Positions 25,825 through 35,207 are shown, numbered from the stretch's first letter. The stretch: DNA of 64,000 bases from Pancytospora philotis (GCA_023647555.1 JALRLY010000270.1:34706-98705); one strand, 5' to 3'. The notes: generated by a model not told the origin, from the letters alone. A program made the numbers and translations.

Positions 25825-27084
25825 TTACTCCGTGCGTCTAAAGCGCGAGAGCGCATCTGTATTCTCGTTGGACTTGTCAAAGTACCTGGCCTTCTTCTCG
25901 CCACGCGGAGCTGCTGGCTCCTTCGGAACGAGCTGCCCGAGCATCTGGTCGTGCGATATCAGATCGTAGGGGATCTTATCGAGCAGCTGCTGCACCTCCT
26001 TTTGCTTGCGCTGGCGCGGGTTCATGAACGGCGAGACCTCAGACGCGTCGTAGTGCGGATCGCCGGAGCCGGGCACAATGTAGGAGGTCATCCCGCTGCT
26101 GTTGCCCGCAGTGAGGATATCCTCGTGCGGGCAGAAGGCCAGAGACTCGACGTAGCCCTTCGCGCGGATCGAACCGATGGGTGTCTCGAGGTCGCGGTAC
26201 AGCATCAGATGCTTGCCCGTAGCGAGGCACGTGACCCTGTTCTGGCTTACGGCGAGGCCGTGGATCGGGCGGCCGGCGTTGATGACCCTGAGGGGCTTGT
26301 AGACAGACCGCACGTCGAAGAGCGAGTACTTGCCGTCGATGCTGGACGTTACCATGGTCTCGTTGCGCCGGTCAAAGCCGATGCCCGTCACCGCAGCCGA
26401 GGAGCAGTAGATGTCCATCACCGGCTTCTCCTGCGAAGGCACCCACAGCGACGCAGTGCCGTTGGCCGACCCCGCGTACAGCACGGCGTTGGAGGGGTTC
26501 ACACCGAGGCACGTGACCTTCTTATCGGTCAGCGACAGGTCGGCGACGAGCGCGCCCTGCGTGGTGTCCAAGTACTTCAGCCGTCCGGTCGAAGTGGTGG
26601 CGGCGAGCAGAAAGTGGTAGGGGAGGAACGCCAGCATCTGCGGCCGCGAGACGTCGCGCACAGCATGCAGCTCTATGCCGTTGGCATCGTATATGTAGAG
26701 GGCCTCGCGCTGCGCCAGCGCAAAGTACTGCTCGTTGTGCAGCCACGCCGCATCAAAAATCGTATCGTCAACGGTGCGCTCGAACGCCTGCGACAGCTGG
26801 TGCGTATCGAACGCAGACACGCATCCCTTCTGCGTAGCAAGCAGCATATGCGAGCCGTTGACTGTGTACTGCGCGACGCACGGGCTGTCCATCTTCAAGT
26901 CGATCGCCTTCTCGCTCGTGTACATATTCACAACGTTCTTCAGCGCCGCCTGCGAGGGCAGCACGTCCACGTCGCACGAGGGCGCGCGCGGAAGCAGCAC
27001 TTCGAGCGTGTTCAAGTCCTGCGCGTTCTCGCTCGCGACACTCTGGTGCTGCTTTATTTTTTCTTTTATCTCCTTTTTGGTCAT
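25825..27084 (-). CDS. UTP7: SSU processome WD40 protein Utp7/WDR46
   Basis: The product has 419 residues. Utp7 works in the small-subunit processome on pre-18S rRNA. The family's special WD40 signatures are present: AWLHNEQYFALAQREALYIY, FLPYHFLLAATTSTGRLKY, NPSNAVLYAGSANGTASLW, FCPHEDILTAGNSSGMTSYI and the hallmark VPGSGDPHYDASEVSPFMN with QRKQKEVQQLLDKIPYDLI. The last two blocks distinguish Utp7 from general WD40 proteins. The N-terminal basic tail is short (MTKKEIKEKIKQHQ). ATG at 27084 follows AATTTGCCC. The yeast protein is 554 residues. Confidence 0.9.
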   Translation of the reverse strand: MTKKEIKEKIKQHQSVASENAQDLNTLEVLLPRAPSCDVDVLPSQAALKNVVNMYTSEKAIDLKMDSPCVAQYTVNGSHMLLATQKGCVSAFDTHQLSQAFERTVDDTIFDAAWLHNEQYFALAQREALYIYDANGIELHAVRDVSRPQMLAFLPYHFLLAATTSTGRLKYLDTTQGALVADLSLTDKKVTCLGVNPSNAVLYAGSANGTASLWVPSQEKPVMDIYCSSAAVTGIGFDRRNETMVTSSIDGKYSLFDVRSVYKPLRVINAGRPIHGLAVSQNRVTCLATGKHLMLYRDLETPIGSIRAKGYVESLAFCPHEDILTAGNSSGMTSYIVPGSGDPHYDASEVSPFMNPRQRKQKEVQQLLDKIPYDLISHDQMLGQLVPKEPAAPRGEKKARYFDKSNENTDALSRFRRTE

Positions 27085-27278
27085 GGGCAAATTCTGCCGG
27101 TGCAAATTCTACCGCCAACGTGCGGCCGCAGACCGGCCAAAATTTGCACAGCTGCGGCTTTGCGCCCGGGCATCGAGATGCACCGCATTATTAAAAAGGC
27201 TGACAACAAGTTTTTATTAGATCAGGGGCAGTATCTAATTATGCGCCATACGGAGCATGCCTAGACCCTTTCAATCGT

Positions 27279-27692
27279 TCACGAATCTTCTGAGGAGCCA
27301 AAGCTGGTGACGATGTACTTTGCATCGCCGAGCTTGGTTGCCTTGCTCCCCATCTCCACAGTTATCCCGTCGCCGATGAACGAAGCGTCGCAGTCATAGA
27401 GGACCCCGTCCTTCCTTAGCGCCATGGTGCCGTCCCTGAACACAACGAGCACTGCATCGCAGAGGAACGGCGGTATGTTCAGGATGAAGTTGCCGCCGTG
27501 CGGGTTAAATTTTTTGGCGCTCGCGAAGGACAGCGGAGCATAGGCACCGCGGAGCTCTTTGCTGGGCGCGGCTTCAGCCGCAGCGGCATTTGGGAGGCTC
27601 GTGGGCTCCGGCTCCGGGGCAGCGGGCTGCGAAACCGGGACTTTGGGCTCGAAGACGATGCGGTTTGTGCTCTTCGCTCCTCTCCTGTTCAT
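27279..27692 (-). CDS. RNA polymerase III subunit RPC4 (Rpc53)-like
   Basis: The product has 137 residues. The N-terminal half is disordered (Pro/Ala/Ser-rich after NRIVFEPKVP). The C-terminal domain reads NIPPFLCDAVLVVFRDGTMA, LYDCDASFIGDGITVEMG and ATKLGDAKYIVTS. This fits the C-terminal RPC4 domain, where LP is followed by an R.SG..-L.-G strand, a short V.-G loop and an LG.V..K.VVTP ending. RPC4 with Rpc37 works in Pol III initiation and termination. Yeast Rpc53 is 422 residues, so only the dimerisation domain would remain. Assignment is by pattern only. The start follows an AGGAGAGGCG stretch with no A/T element. Confidence 0.5.
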   Translation of the reverse strand: MNRRGAKSTNRIVFEPKVPVSQPAAPEPEPTSLPNAAAAEAAPSKELRGAYAPLSFASAKKFNPHGGNFILNIPPFLCDAVLVVFRDGTMALRKDGVLYDCDASFIGDGITVEMGSKATKLGDAKYIVTSFGSSEDS

Positions 27693-27850
27693 ATGACGGT
27701 GGCGCAGCGGTGAAATAATTTTCTATGTAACGCACTGGGGTCGAGTAGATGCCGGAGAGTTGGCGCACCCCGTGCGGGCGCGGGCAAAGAGCGCTGGCGG
27801 ATATTGGCGCTGGACGCAGCGCTGGAGACGGAAGACGCGAAAGCAAAAAC

Positions 27851-27873
27851 GGTTCAAGTGAGACTTGAACTCA

Positions 27874-27906
<33 letters not shown>

Positions 27907-27923
27907 TATTGCGCCATTGAACC
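27851..27923 (-). tRNA. tRNA-Asn (anticodon GTT)
   Basis: 73 nt. The acceptor stem GGTTCAA pairs fully with TTGAACC; the D arm, a 5-bp anticodon stem (TTCGG/CCGAA) with a 7-nt loop CTGTTAA, and a T arm with TTCAAGT are complete. B box GTTCAAGTC is present. No intron. Confidence 0.95.
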
Positions 27924-28327
27924 TCAACATAATTGAGGAGATAGTTAATCACGAGGCTATATTTACAGAATTTGCCCCAGTTCAATTGCACATGCCGGAA
28001 TTCGAATGCATGAGATGGTGCAGGGAGCCAACGAACAAAGCCAAGGTCCACAGCGGCTAAGTGAAATAAAATAAACGCGAATAGCCCTCGGTGAGTCTAA
28101 TTCTTCGCTGTACTCTTTCGCTTATTCAGACTGAATGCCCGAACCCAAATTAGTGTCCAACTGCTTGACCGCTGCATACAAGATACACAAGGGAAACGTA
28201 AATGCCAAATACGAATGACGTGCCGCACAGGATAAGCCCTGCTATCCGGGCCTGGGCCGCTGCAGCCCTGTCGGGTGCCCGGCGATTGTTTGAAACAATG
28301 GCCAAAAATAATCGTAGGCACAGCCCA
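27924..28327. other. spacer between tRNA-Asn and Rab GDI
   Basis: The GDI frame is open from 28202, but ATG at 28328 is preferred. No other gene seen. Confidence 0.5.
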
Positions 28328-29623
28328 ATGAACCGGGGCGAAAACGGTGCGGAGGCCGCCGAGGAGCATTACGACTACGTGATCATCGGCACAGGCCTGG
28401 CAGAAACGGCTGTGTCGTGCATTTTGGCCGCCAAGGGAAAGCATAGAATCCTGCATCTCGACCGCAACGCCTCCTACGGGAACGAGTTCTCCACGCTCCA
28501 GTACACGCAGCTGCTGCAGCACTTCGGGCAGGCGCCCGGGCCCGCCGACGAGAGGTTCGTTGCGAGCAACAGGGACTTCAACATCGACCTCACGCCCAAG
28601 CTGTTGCTGCAGGATTCGCCGATGAAGGACTTCCTGCTCGAGAACGAGATCCAGGACCTCGTCTCCTTCACGTCGATCAAGGGCTCGTATCTGTGCACGT
28701 CGCAGCTCCACTCCATCCCCACCAGTGAGGCGAAGGCGCTGAAGAGCTCGGCCATCTCCTTCATGCAGAAGCCGCGCGTGATCCAGTTCTTCTGGAACGT
28801 GCGGTCCTACGTCAAGAACAAAGAGATGCGCACGAAGAGCACCATGCGCGAGGAGTTCGCGAGCTTTCGTCTCAGTGCAGACTCGATAGACTTCATCGGG
28901 CACGCGATCGCGCAGAACCTGAACGACGACTACCTCGACAGGGACCCGCGCGAGACCTACGAGCAGATCGCGCGCTACATCTCGTCCATCGTATGCTACG
29001 AGGGCACCGAGAGCCCGTACATCTACCCGCTCTACGGCCTGAGCGAGCTGTGCCAGGCCTTTGCGCGGCGCTCGGCGCTCTTCGGCACGCTGTTCATGCT
29101 CAACGCGGACATCCAGAGCATCAGCGCGGACCGCATCCGGCTCGTCGATCCGAACGGCGAGCCGCACAACATCGTAGCCGGCAAGATCATCGCCGATCCG
29201 CGCTACTTCGAGGACTCGCGGGTCGCGCGGGAGGTCATCCGCTGCATCATGGTGCTTGGGCGCGACACCAGCGCCTCGCGCGGCGCCAGCGTCGCCCGCA
29301 ACATAGTGTTCCTGAAATCGCAGCTGCGGCGCAAGAACGACATCTTCTGCGTTATCCTGGGCGGCGAGGAGATGGCCTGCCCGGAGCAGTACGAGATTGG
29401 CATTCTGTCGACGATCAAAGAGACCGACGATCCGGCGCAGGAAATCGCAGAGGTCGTCAGCCGGTTCAATGTCATCAGAAAATTCACCGAAACGCGGCAG
29501 GTGCTGGTGCACGAGGACACGCCGCATGTTTTGTTCACGCGCGGCGTCGATGAGTCGACGCTGCTGGACAACATATACGACGATGTCCAGCGGATCGTGG
29601 GGCTACTTGAGCCCAGTGCTTAA
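28328..29623 (+). CDS. GDI1: Rab GDP-dissociation inhibitor
   Basis: The product has 431 residues, close to yeast Gdi1 (451). GDI extracts prenylated GDP-bound Rab GTPases from membranes and recycles them. The N-terminal nucleotide-fold motif reads YDYVIIGTGLAETAVSCILA, then HLDRNASYGNEFSTL, the GDI/REP hallmark (H.DRN..YGG). ASNRDFNIDLTPKLLLQ and KGSYLCTSQLHSIPTSEAKA match the Rab-binding platform, and IYPLYGLSELCQAFARRSAL matches the conserved YP.YG..EL.Q.F.R block. The length fits GDI rather than the larger Rab escort protein. ATG at 28298, 10 codons upstream, is an alternative. The stop is followed by an AT-rich spacer. Confidence 0.88.
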   Translation: MNRGENGAEAAEEHYDYVIIGTGLAETAVSCILAAKGKHRILHLDRNASYGNEFSTLQYTQLLQHFGQAPGPADERFVASNRDFNIDLTPKLLLQDSPMKDFLLENEIQDLVSFTSIKGSYLCTSQLHSIPTSEAKALKSSAISFMQKPRVIQFFWNVRSYVKNKEMRTKSTMREEFASFRLSADSIDFIGHAIAQNLNDDYLDRDPRETYEQIARYISSIVCYEGTESPYIYPLYGLSELCQAFARRSALFGTLFMLNADIQSISADRIRLVDPNGEPHNIVAGKIIADPRYFEDSRVAREVIRCIMVLGRDTSASRGASVARNIVFLKSQLRRKNDIFCVILGGEEMACPEQYEIGILSTIKETDDPAQEIAEVVSRFNVIRKFTETRQVLVHEDTPHVLFTRGVDESTLLDNIYDDVQRIVGLLEPSA

Positions 29624-29759
29624 CTTTAAAACAGATAAACGATGGAGACGAGCCTCAGCGCGGGCGGCACCCTCTATGCTACCGCACGCAGAAAAGCCTC
29701 TCCCCGCACGCCCGGTGTAATAGCAAAGCTAAACGCGTAGACTCGAAACAGCCAGAAAT

Positions 29760-29918
29760 TTAATAAATCTTCAGCGTGTTAGACCTCCAGTTCCTTCTCT
29801 TGTGGTTGTACGCATCGCGCATGCCGGGGAGGGACCTCTTCCAGGCGGGAATCGGAACGTTGCTCCTGAACGCCTTGGACAGACGAGACTTGACCAGTGT
29901 AGACTTCCTCGAACCCAT
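29760..29918 (-). CDS. RPL39: large-subunit ribosomal protein eL39
   Basis: The product has 52 residues, the normal length for eL39, a small basic protein lining the exit tunnel. KSTLVKSRLSKAFRSN, PIPAWKRSLPG and YNHKRRNWRS reproduce the family pattern (IK..LAK..KQNRPIP.W, YN.KRRNWRR). Start at 29918 after GCGTACCCCA, a CCCC-type start signal, with an A/T element further upstream. Confidence 0.95.
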   Translation of the reverse strand: MGSRKSTLVKSRLSKAFRSNVPIPAWKRSLPGMRDAYNHKRRNWRSNTLKIY

Positions 29919-29931
29919 TGGGGTACGCTGG

Positions 29932-29941
29932 AAAAAATTTT
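29932..29941 (-). promoter_or_regulatory. AAAATTTTTT element upstream of eL39
   Basis: 13 nt before the ATG. A second element (AAAATTTT, 29943-29950) lies directly beyond, the doubled arrangement also seen at eL30. Confidence 0.55.
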
Positions 29942-29950
29942 GAAAATTTT

Positions 29951-30314
29951 GTGTTGGCTGCAAATACTGCGGGCGCACAAGCGGGCTAAACGGGCATACG
30001 AAACGCGCGTAGCTTGAACGCCAGCATGTTGATATCTGAGTCGTAATGATGCTGCTCTTGAGCTGGCGTAGATAGAAATAGTGCCGTATATTAAATATTT
30101 TTGCACGACCACGGCTTGTCCAACCCGACATCTACACGCACCGGATTATAACGGTGGCGACAACTGCTTGTACAGGCCTTCCTTCGCGCAGCCGCCCCAG
30201 TTTCTTGGCTGCGCGCCATTGCCAAAACCATCCGCCCATGAGAGAATCGGCACCGTCTGGCCCAGGGCGGACCGCAACAATCCCGGCACAGCCTGAGCAG
30301 CAGTCAGTCGCTTC
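29951..30314. other. spacer between divergent eL39 and eIF2B-gamma
   Basis: No gene seen. Confidence 0.55.
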
Positions 30315-30323
30315 AAAAAATTT
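30315..30323 (+). promoter_or_regulatory. AAAAAATTT element upstream of eIF2B-gamma
   Basis: Followed by CACAGACACCCC and the ATG at 30336. Confidence 0.5.
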
Positions 30324-30335
30324 CACAGACACCCC

Positions 30336-31337
30336 ATGCTGGTTAATTCTGTTATCGCAATCGGCCCGTCGCTGGACTACTACCCGCTCACGCCCGAGAA
30401 CAACCCGAAATTCATGCTTTCCTTCCTGAACCAGAACATGCTGCAATACACGATCCGCTACCTCGAGCCGCACTCCTCGAAGATCTTCATATTCTGCATC
30501 GAAGAGTATAAAGAGATGATCGACGGCCTCATCAAAGACTTCACGTGCTGCATCGAGGTGATCGCGACCGACGGCTACGAGGGGATGGGCTTCGTGCTGA
30601 ACATGCTCAAGACGCGGCTCACTGCGGAGGTGTTTGTGCTCTGTAAGGCCGACATGTTCTTCCGCGAGGACCTCGGGCAGGCCATCGAGCGCTTCAACGC
30701 GTTTCCCAAGGACGACATGCACGGCTCCATCTTCAAGACCGACTGCGAGGAGACGACGATGCTCATGCTGTACAACGGGCGGCTCGTCGCCTACGACCGC
30801 GTGTACGCGCCGCGCGCGCGCTGCACGATGCTCGCGACGAACACGCACCGGCTGAAGCACCTCTTCATCATCCGCGCGCGCATGCTGAGCAAAATCAAAA
30901 TCACCGACTTCGGCTTCAAGCGCAGCATCGTGCCGCTCATCATCCGCAAGAACAGCTTTTTCAAGGTGTTCTTCGACAACAACGTCGTGCTCTACAACAT
31001 CGACGACTTCTTCGCTCTGCAGCTCGAGTACAAGAAGCTGTACGTGGAGGGCAGCCCGGACGTCATGCTCGGCAGCGGCTGCGAGGTCAGCGGCAGCGCC
31101 AGGGTCATCGACAGCATAGTCGGCAACGGGTGCACCGTAGAGGACAACTGCCGCGTGAAGGGCTGCGTATTTATGGACGGCGTGGTTCTGCAGAAGGGCG
31201 CGATTGTCATCAACACCATCATTGGCGCGCGCACGGTCGTTCCCGCCGGGTCTCTGCTTAAGAAGTGCAAGGTTGCGAACGACTACGTCTTCGAAGCGCC
31301 GGTCTCTGCCATCGGCGAGCGTTTCGGCTACGACTAA
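30336..31337 (+). CDS. GCD1: translation initiation factor eIF2B subunit gamma
   Basis: The product has 333 residues. eIF2B exchanges GDP for GTP on eIF2. The N-terminal half is a nucleotidyltransferase-like fold without the usual GGxGTRL loop (SVIAIGPSLDYYPLTPENNP), as in the non-catalytic gamma subunit. The C-terminal part is a left-handed beta-helix of hexapeptide repeats (ARVIDSIVGNGCTVEDNCRV, CVFMDGVVLQKGAIVINTII). The final VANDYVFEAP-like strand resembles the end of the gamma subunit, which lacks the catalytic W2 domain of epsilon. A sugar-nucleotide pyrophosphorylase is the alternative, but those keep the catalytic loop. Yeast Gcd1 is 578 residues. Confidence 0.72.
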   Translation: MLVNSVIAIGPSLDYYPLTPENNPKFMLSFLNQNMLQYTIRYLEPHSSKIFIFCIEEYKEMIDGLIKDFTCCIEVIATDGYEGMGFVLNMLKTRLTAEVFVLCKADMFFREDLGQAIERFNAFPKDDMHGSIFKTDCEETTMLMLYNGRLVAYDRVYAPRARCTMLATNTHRLKHLFIIRARMLSKIKITDFGFKRSIVPLIIRKNSFFKVFFDNNVVLYNIDDFFALQLEYKKLYVEGSPDVMLGSGCEVSGSARVIDSIVGNGCTVEDNCRVKGCVFMDGVVLQKGAIVINTIIGARTVVPAGSLLKKCKVANDYVFEAPVSAIGERFGYD

Positions 31338-31748
31338 GCGAATATCCGCCGTGACAGCATGATGGGCGTCTGCCACTAGATGCTAGTGCAGCACACGGGC
31401 CTGCCTCGTGTGCTCAAATACGCATGGTCATTTTGATATATTGCGCTCGCGCTGACAGCTTGTAGACGACAGCAAGCACTAATATCGCGGTTAGATTAAC
31501 AATGGTTTATTAAAAGTTATGCCCGCAACCTCATTTAAATTTCATTGCACAAGCATCGTATCGTCTGTCTATACTGACTGTGCTTTGGTGCAGCATCGAT
31601 CTATTGGTGTATGCATTTGTGGGCTATGCATAGAGGTGCTAGTCTGCCTTATGGCTAACCAAATACCGGTTCCGTTCAGCCCACAAAAACTTCGCGCTCC
31701 TTTGGTTATCCCGCCATCTGCCCGATCAGCCGCCAAAATTTTGGGCCC
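31338..31748. other. spacer upstream of Psf3
   Basis: No gene seen apart from the AAAATTTT element at 31735-31742. Confidence 0.55.
31735..31742 (+). promoter_or_regulatory. AAAATTTT element upstream of Psf3
   Basis: 6 nt before the ATG, followed by GGGCCC. Confidence 0.5.
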
Positions 31749-32222
31749 ATGGACTACTACTCCGTCGATAGTATACTCGCAGAGGAGGCGAAGGTGGAGG
31801 TGCGGTTCAAATACACAATCAACAACTTCGGGTTCTACATAAACTCGCTGCTGCGCGATATCCGCCCGAGCACGCGCGTCTGTCTCCCGTACTTCCTCGT
31901 CGCCTTCCTGCTCAAGTATCGCCACTGCACCATGACTAACCGCCATCTCGCCCTCGTGAAGCACGATCTGGATGCAGACGCGGCGCTCGTGAATCTGGGG
32001 AACTCCCACTTCATGGCGCTGAACAGCAACTTCGAGGACACCGACTACATGCTCAGGATCCTGTACGAGCGGCTCAGCGCCTTCGCGCGGCTCATCGTCA
32101 AGCTCGATTTCTCGGAGGACGATCTCGCGCTGCTGTGCCACAGCGAGAGGATGTACATGCGCGAGAGCAGGGCCAACTTCAGGCGGTTCCAGAACTACTA
32201 CATGAAGCGGGTGCAGTACTAG
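31749..32222 (+). CDS. PSF3: GINS complex subunit Psf3
   Basis: The product has 157 residues. GINS joins Cdc45 and Mcm2-7 in the replicative helicase. The start DYYSVDSILAEEAKVEVRFK matches the Psf3 family opening (YYD.D.ILA..EKVPC.F), including the position of the hydrophobic turn before NNFGFY, and STRVCLPYFLVAFLL matches its P.WLA..L segment. The rest is helical with a long C-terminal helix (RESRANFRRFQNYYMKR), as expected for the GINS A-domain. Clear start context and strong codon bias. Confidence 0.8.
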   Translation: MDYYSVDSILAEEAKVEVRFKYTINNFGFYINSLLRDIRPSTRVCLPYFLVAFLLKYRHCTMTNRHLALVKHDLDADAALVNLGNSHFMALNSNFEDTDYMLRILYERLSAFARLIVKLDFSEDDLALLCHSERMYMRESRANFRRFQNYYMKRVQY

Positions 32223-32426
32223 TCGCTAGGACTTGGCACTGCTGGTGGTCGGCGCACAAATAAATTTATGTGATGGTATCGCTCTTGCTTGCAAGTACAG
32301 CTTTGCTTGAAGCATTTACATTGTGTTGATTCGCCTTTGAAATGCTGCACAAGCTGGGACGCGCTTTAGTTCAGCATGGCATGCACTGTTGCTGCCGCAA
32401 AGCCCGCTCGTCAAAAAACAAAAATA
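32223..32426. other. spacer between Psf3 and tRNA-Met
   Basis: AATAAA follows the Psf3 stop. Nothing else seen. Confidence 0.6.
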
Positions 32427-32496
32427 GCACAGGATAGACTCGAACTATCAACCTTTGGGTTATGAGCCCAACACGCTACCATTGCGCCACCGTGCT
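32427..32496 (-). tRNA. tRNA-Met (anticodon CAT), probable initiator
   Basis: The acceptor stem AGCACGG pairs with CTGTGCT; the first pair A-T and three G-C pairs in the anticodon stem (GGG/CCC) are marks of eukaryotic initiator tRNA. D arm and T arm (GATAG, TTCGAGT, CTATC) are complete. As printed, the anticodon loop reads CTCATA, 6 nt instead of 7, so the gene is 70 nt long. This is either a sequencing or assembly slip at the base after the anticodon or a real oddity. The T loop is standard and not the A54-type often found in initiators. Confidence 0.85.
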
Positions 32497-32746
32497 ATTC
32501 AATAATCAAAGCGTGCTTTTGTTCGATGACGTGAACATACCAACTTGCTCAGCTGATGCCAGTGCGGTGTTCCACAGCGGTTGTGCGCACGCTGACTGAT
32601 TAATCTCGGCGCCCTGATACACATCTGCCTCATTGGCAGAAGTGTTGTATAGTTTTCGCCTTCATTAATCGAGCCAGAGTGGTTTAGGATCCTAGCTGCG
32701 CACACCAACACCGTTTAGTCTGCGGTTGGCAGCCTCAACAGCGACG

Positions 32747-32754
32747 AAATTTTT
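32747..32754 (+). promoter_or_regulatory. AAATTTTT element upstream of GPN1
   Basis: 6 nt before the ATG, followed by ACCCAC. Confidence 0.5.
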
Positions 32755-32760
32755 ACCCAC

Positions 32761-33507
32761 ATGGCGTGCACCAGCTTGGTAGTGGTTGGCCTAGCGGGCG
32801 CTGGGAAGACGACGTTCTGCAAGCAGCTGCACACGTGGCTGACGCAGGGCAAAGATGCCGCAAGCGAAGACAGTTCCCGCGTCGCGACGATGAATCTTGA
32901 TCCTGCGGTCCGTGATCCCAAAGTTCCGCTCGACTACGACATCCGCGACCATGTCGATTTCAAGGAGATGCTGAGCCGGCACAACTTCGGCCCCAATGCG
33001 TGCGTGAACACCTGTCTGAATCTAAGCGTGATGGAGCTGCCGCGCTTCGACGAATCGCGTTTTCTCATCGTCGATACGCCCGGGCAGATTGAGTCGTTCG
33101 TCTTCGGCTCTCCGGGCGAGGTGCTGCTGCGGACGCTCGACAATGTGCGCGTTCTCTACGTGGTTGACAGCTCGCTGTGCCTGGATAAGCACGTTTTCCT
33201 GAACAACATGATCTTCGCTGCCTCCATGCATTCGAAGTTCGGCTCCCCCGTCCTGCTGCTCTTCAACAAGAGCGATCTGGTGGATACTGCGCCGCTCAAG
33301 GAGTGGGTGCGCGACTTTGAGCAGCTGCGCAAGGCCTGCACAGAGAGCGAGTCCGAGCTCAGCTCCCGCATCTTGTTCTTCGAAGAGTTCTACAAGGATC
33401 TGGACTGCGTCACGGTTAGCTCCCGCACCGGCGATGGTAAGCAGGCGCTGATGGATTGGCTTGAAGCCCCGCAGCAGCCAGAGCACTCTGCAGCTCCGGT
33501 GCAGTAG
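32761..33507 (+). CDS. NPA3: GPN-loop GTPase GPN1/Npa3
   Basis: The product has 248 residues. GPN1 helps assemble RNA polymerase II and bring it into the nucleus. The P-loop is GLAGAGKT (10-17), the GPN loop Gly-Pro-Asn is at 77-79 (NFGPNAC), the switch II motif is DTPGQ, and the base-recognition motif is NKSDL. LDPAVRDPKVPLDYDIRD is the segment that separates GPN1 from GPN2 and GPN3. Compared with yeast Npa3 (385 residues) the acidic C-terminal tail is mostly lost. The partner GPN3 is not in this window. Confidence 0.88.
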   Translation: MACTSLVVVGLAGAGKTTFCKQLHTWLTQGKDAASEDSSRVATMNLDPAVRDPKVPLDYDIRDHVDFKEMLSRHNFGPNACVNTCLNLSVMELPRFDESRFLIVDTPGQIESFVFGSPGEVLLRTLDNVRVLYVVDSSLCLDKHVFLNNMIFAASMHSKFGSPVLLLFNKSDLVDTAPLKEWVRDFEQLRKACTESESELSSRILFFEEFYKDLDCVTVSSRTGDGKQALMDWLEAPQQPEHSAAPVQ

Positions 33508-33638
33508 TTGTATCGGGCCCATTTTACATGAACCCGCAAAGAAGCTTCATTAAAAAATAACGGACCATAGAGTAGCTTTGAAGCCGTTTAATAAACTATG
33601 CTAGTCGCCAAATAGTCTGAATTAATTTACTGCCCGGC

Positions 33639-35207
33639 TCACAGGAACATTCTTTTGTAGAGCGGCATCGTAATGGCATCGTCGTGCTTGATCGGGTGGT
33701 TGAAGTACGCCTTGAAGAGGCCGTGCATGCCCATCGGCTTCTTGATGAAGCCCTTGTTGTCGTTCTTGGCATCGACCCTGATGTTGCGGAAGTACTCGAC
33801 CTGCTCGCGGCTGTAGAACATGCCCTTGATGATGCAGTAGCGCTTGTAGATCTTGATCGGCCGCCCCCGCAGCACCTGGCAGTCGAAAAAGATCCGGTCC
33901 TTGGACTCGCCGTTGAGCAGCTTGATCACGGAGCCGTCGTCGTTGATCACGCTGGCCGCCGACGCGAAGAACGAGAAGGGGCCCATGAAGCTCACGACGC
34001 CGTGCGTGAGATCGCGCTCCTCCTTGAACACGTTGTGGCGCAGGTTCCGCGTCAGGATCGTGGACGCGCGGTAGATCCGGTACCCGTTGTCGACCACTAT
34101 CTCCTTCGGCAGGGGCTTGCTGTCGCTGAAGTCGTAGTTGTGGATCGTGTTGCGCGTCTCGTACTCGAACAGGTTGAAGACGACGACGGGCCCGGTCGGG
34201 GCGCCGCCGTTGGTGCGCACCTTCAGATGCACGTACGTGTGCGACGGGACGGCACTCGTATTCTTGACCAGATTATTCTGCACGTACTTGATATTCTTCA
34301 TGAACACGAGATCCTTGTAATACTCAGGCTTCTCCTGGTCCTTGAAGGTGCACGTGGCCAGGTTCATGATGCCCCGGTAGTCGCTGTACTTGCTGATCAG
34401 ATCGTACTCCGGGCGCAGCTCGTACTCCTCGGCCTCCTCCAGCTCAAACTCGGAAACAGAGCTGTCGTTATCCTCGCCAGAGCCCTCGTCGCCGCTCCCA
34501 TCCTCGTAGCAGCCTTCGTCAGCCGCGCCGCCGTCCTCCTCGGGCTGTGAGCCCCTGACCAGCTGGCTCTCGTCCTCGGGCGCGTTCAGATCTGAGCCGT
34601 TGATGACCTCCTCGCCGTACGCCACCTGCTCGATGATGCCCTCCTGCACCCCGTTGATCACTATCTTGTCGGAGCGCAGGCCGTTGCGCATGTACCCGCC
34701 GAGGTGCAGATACACGCCGTCGTAGGAGACCTCCTGCGCGACCATGTAGGGGCGCGTCTTGCAGAGAGCGGTGCATGCGCTGTCCTGCTTCGCGAGATAG
34801 CTGTTGAGCATCATGACCTCGCAGATCGGCACGTCGCCGAAGAGCTTGGCGACATTCCGCGCAAGGGCCTTCTGCCGGCGCTCGTACACGACGATGGTCG
34901 TGGGCATGTGGCGCTTGATGAGACTCACCAGCTCCTGGTTCACGTCCGTGTCCTTGACCGTCACCAGCAGAATATCGCTGGCGCGCGTGAGGTACGAGAA
35001 GATGTGGCTGCTCATCCCGCGCGTGTCGTACATGGTGAAGTTGTACGGGAGCGTGAGCTCGAACTCCAGCGCCTCGGGCGAGAGGTCTATCTTGGAGATC
35101 ACTTTGTAGTTGCCGGGGCGCTTGTAGACGGCGATGTCGTCGCACAGTCTTTTCTGCCGGTTCTTCTGCTGCTGCTTGTTTTTATTGATCTTGTTGTAGT
35201 TCTTCAT
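33639..35207 (-). CDS. TSR1: 40S ribosome biogenesis factor Tsr1
   Basis: The product has 522 residues. Tsr1 is a GTPase-like factor without GTPase activity that guards late pre-40S particles. After a basic start (NKNKQQQKNRQKRLCDD), residues about 40-160 form a degenerate G domain (TMYDTRGMSSHIFSYLTRAS, ILLVTVKDTD). A long acidic segment (about 225-270) follows, and the C-terminal barrels carry the Bms1/Tsr1 hallmarks: PEYYKDLVFMKNIKYVQNN, DFSDSKPLPKEIVVDNGYRI, KEERDLTHGVVSFMGPFSFF, RYCIIKGMFYSREQVEYF and the ending KKPMGMHGLFKAYFN. Yeast Tsr1 is 788 residues. Bms1 is excluded because no P-loop is present. The frame extends 17 codons upstream without an ATG; two AAATTT elements lie 30-60 nt upstream. 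Confidence 0.87.
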   Translation of the reverse strand: MKNYNKINKNKQQQKNRQKRLCDDIAVYKRPGNYKVISKIDLSPEALEFELTLPYNFTMYDTRGMSSHIFSYLTRASDILLVTVKDTDVNQELVSLIKRHMPTTIVVYERRQKALARNVAKLFGDVPICEVMMLNSYLAKQDSACTALCKTRPYMVAQEVSYDGVYLHLGGYMRNGLRSDKIVINGVQEGIIEQVAYGEEVINGSDLNAPEDESQLVRGSQPEEDGGAADEGCYEDGSGDEGSGEDNDSSVSEFELEEAEEYELRPEYDLISKYSDYRGIMNLATCTFKDQEKPEYYKDLVFMKNIKYVQNNLVKNTSAVPSHTYVHLKVRTNGGAPTGPVVVFNLFEYETRNTIHNYDFSDSKPLPKEIVVDNGYRIYRASTILTRNLRHNVFKEERDLTHGVVSFMGPFSFFASAASVINDDGSVIKLLNGESKDRIFFDCQVLRGRPIKIYKRYCIIKGMFYSREQVEYFRNIRVDAKNDNKGFIKKPMGMHGLFKAYFNHPIKHDDAITMPLYKRMFL

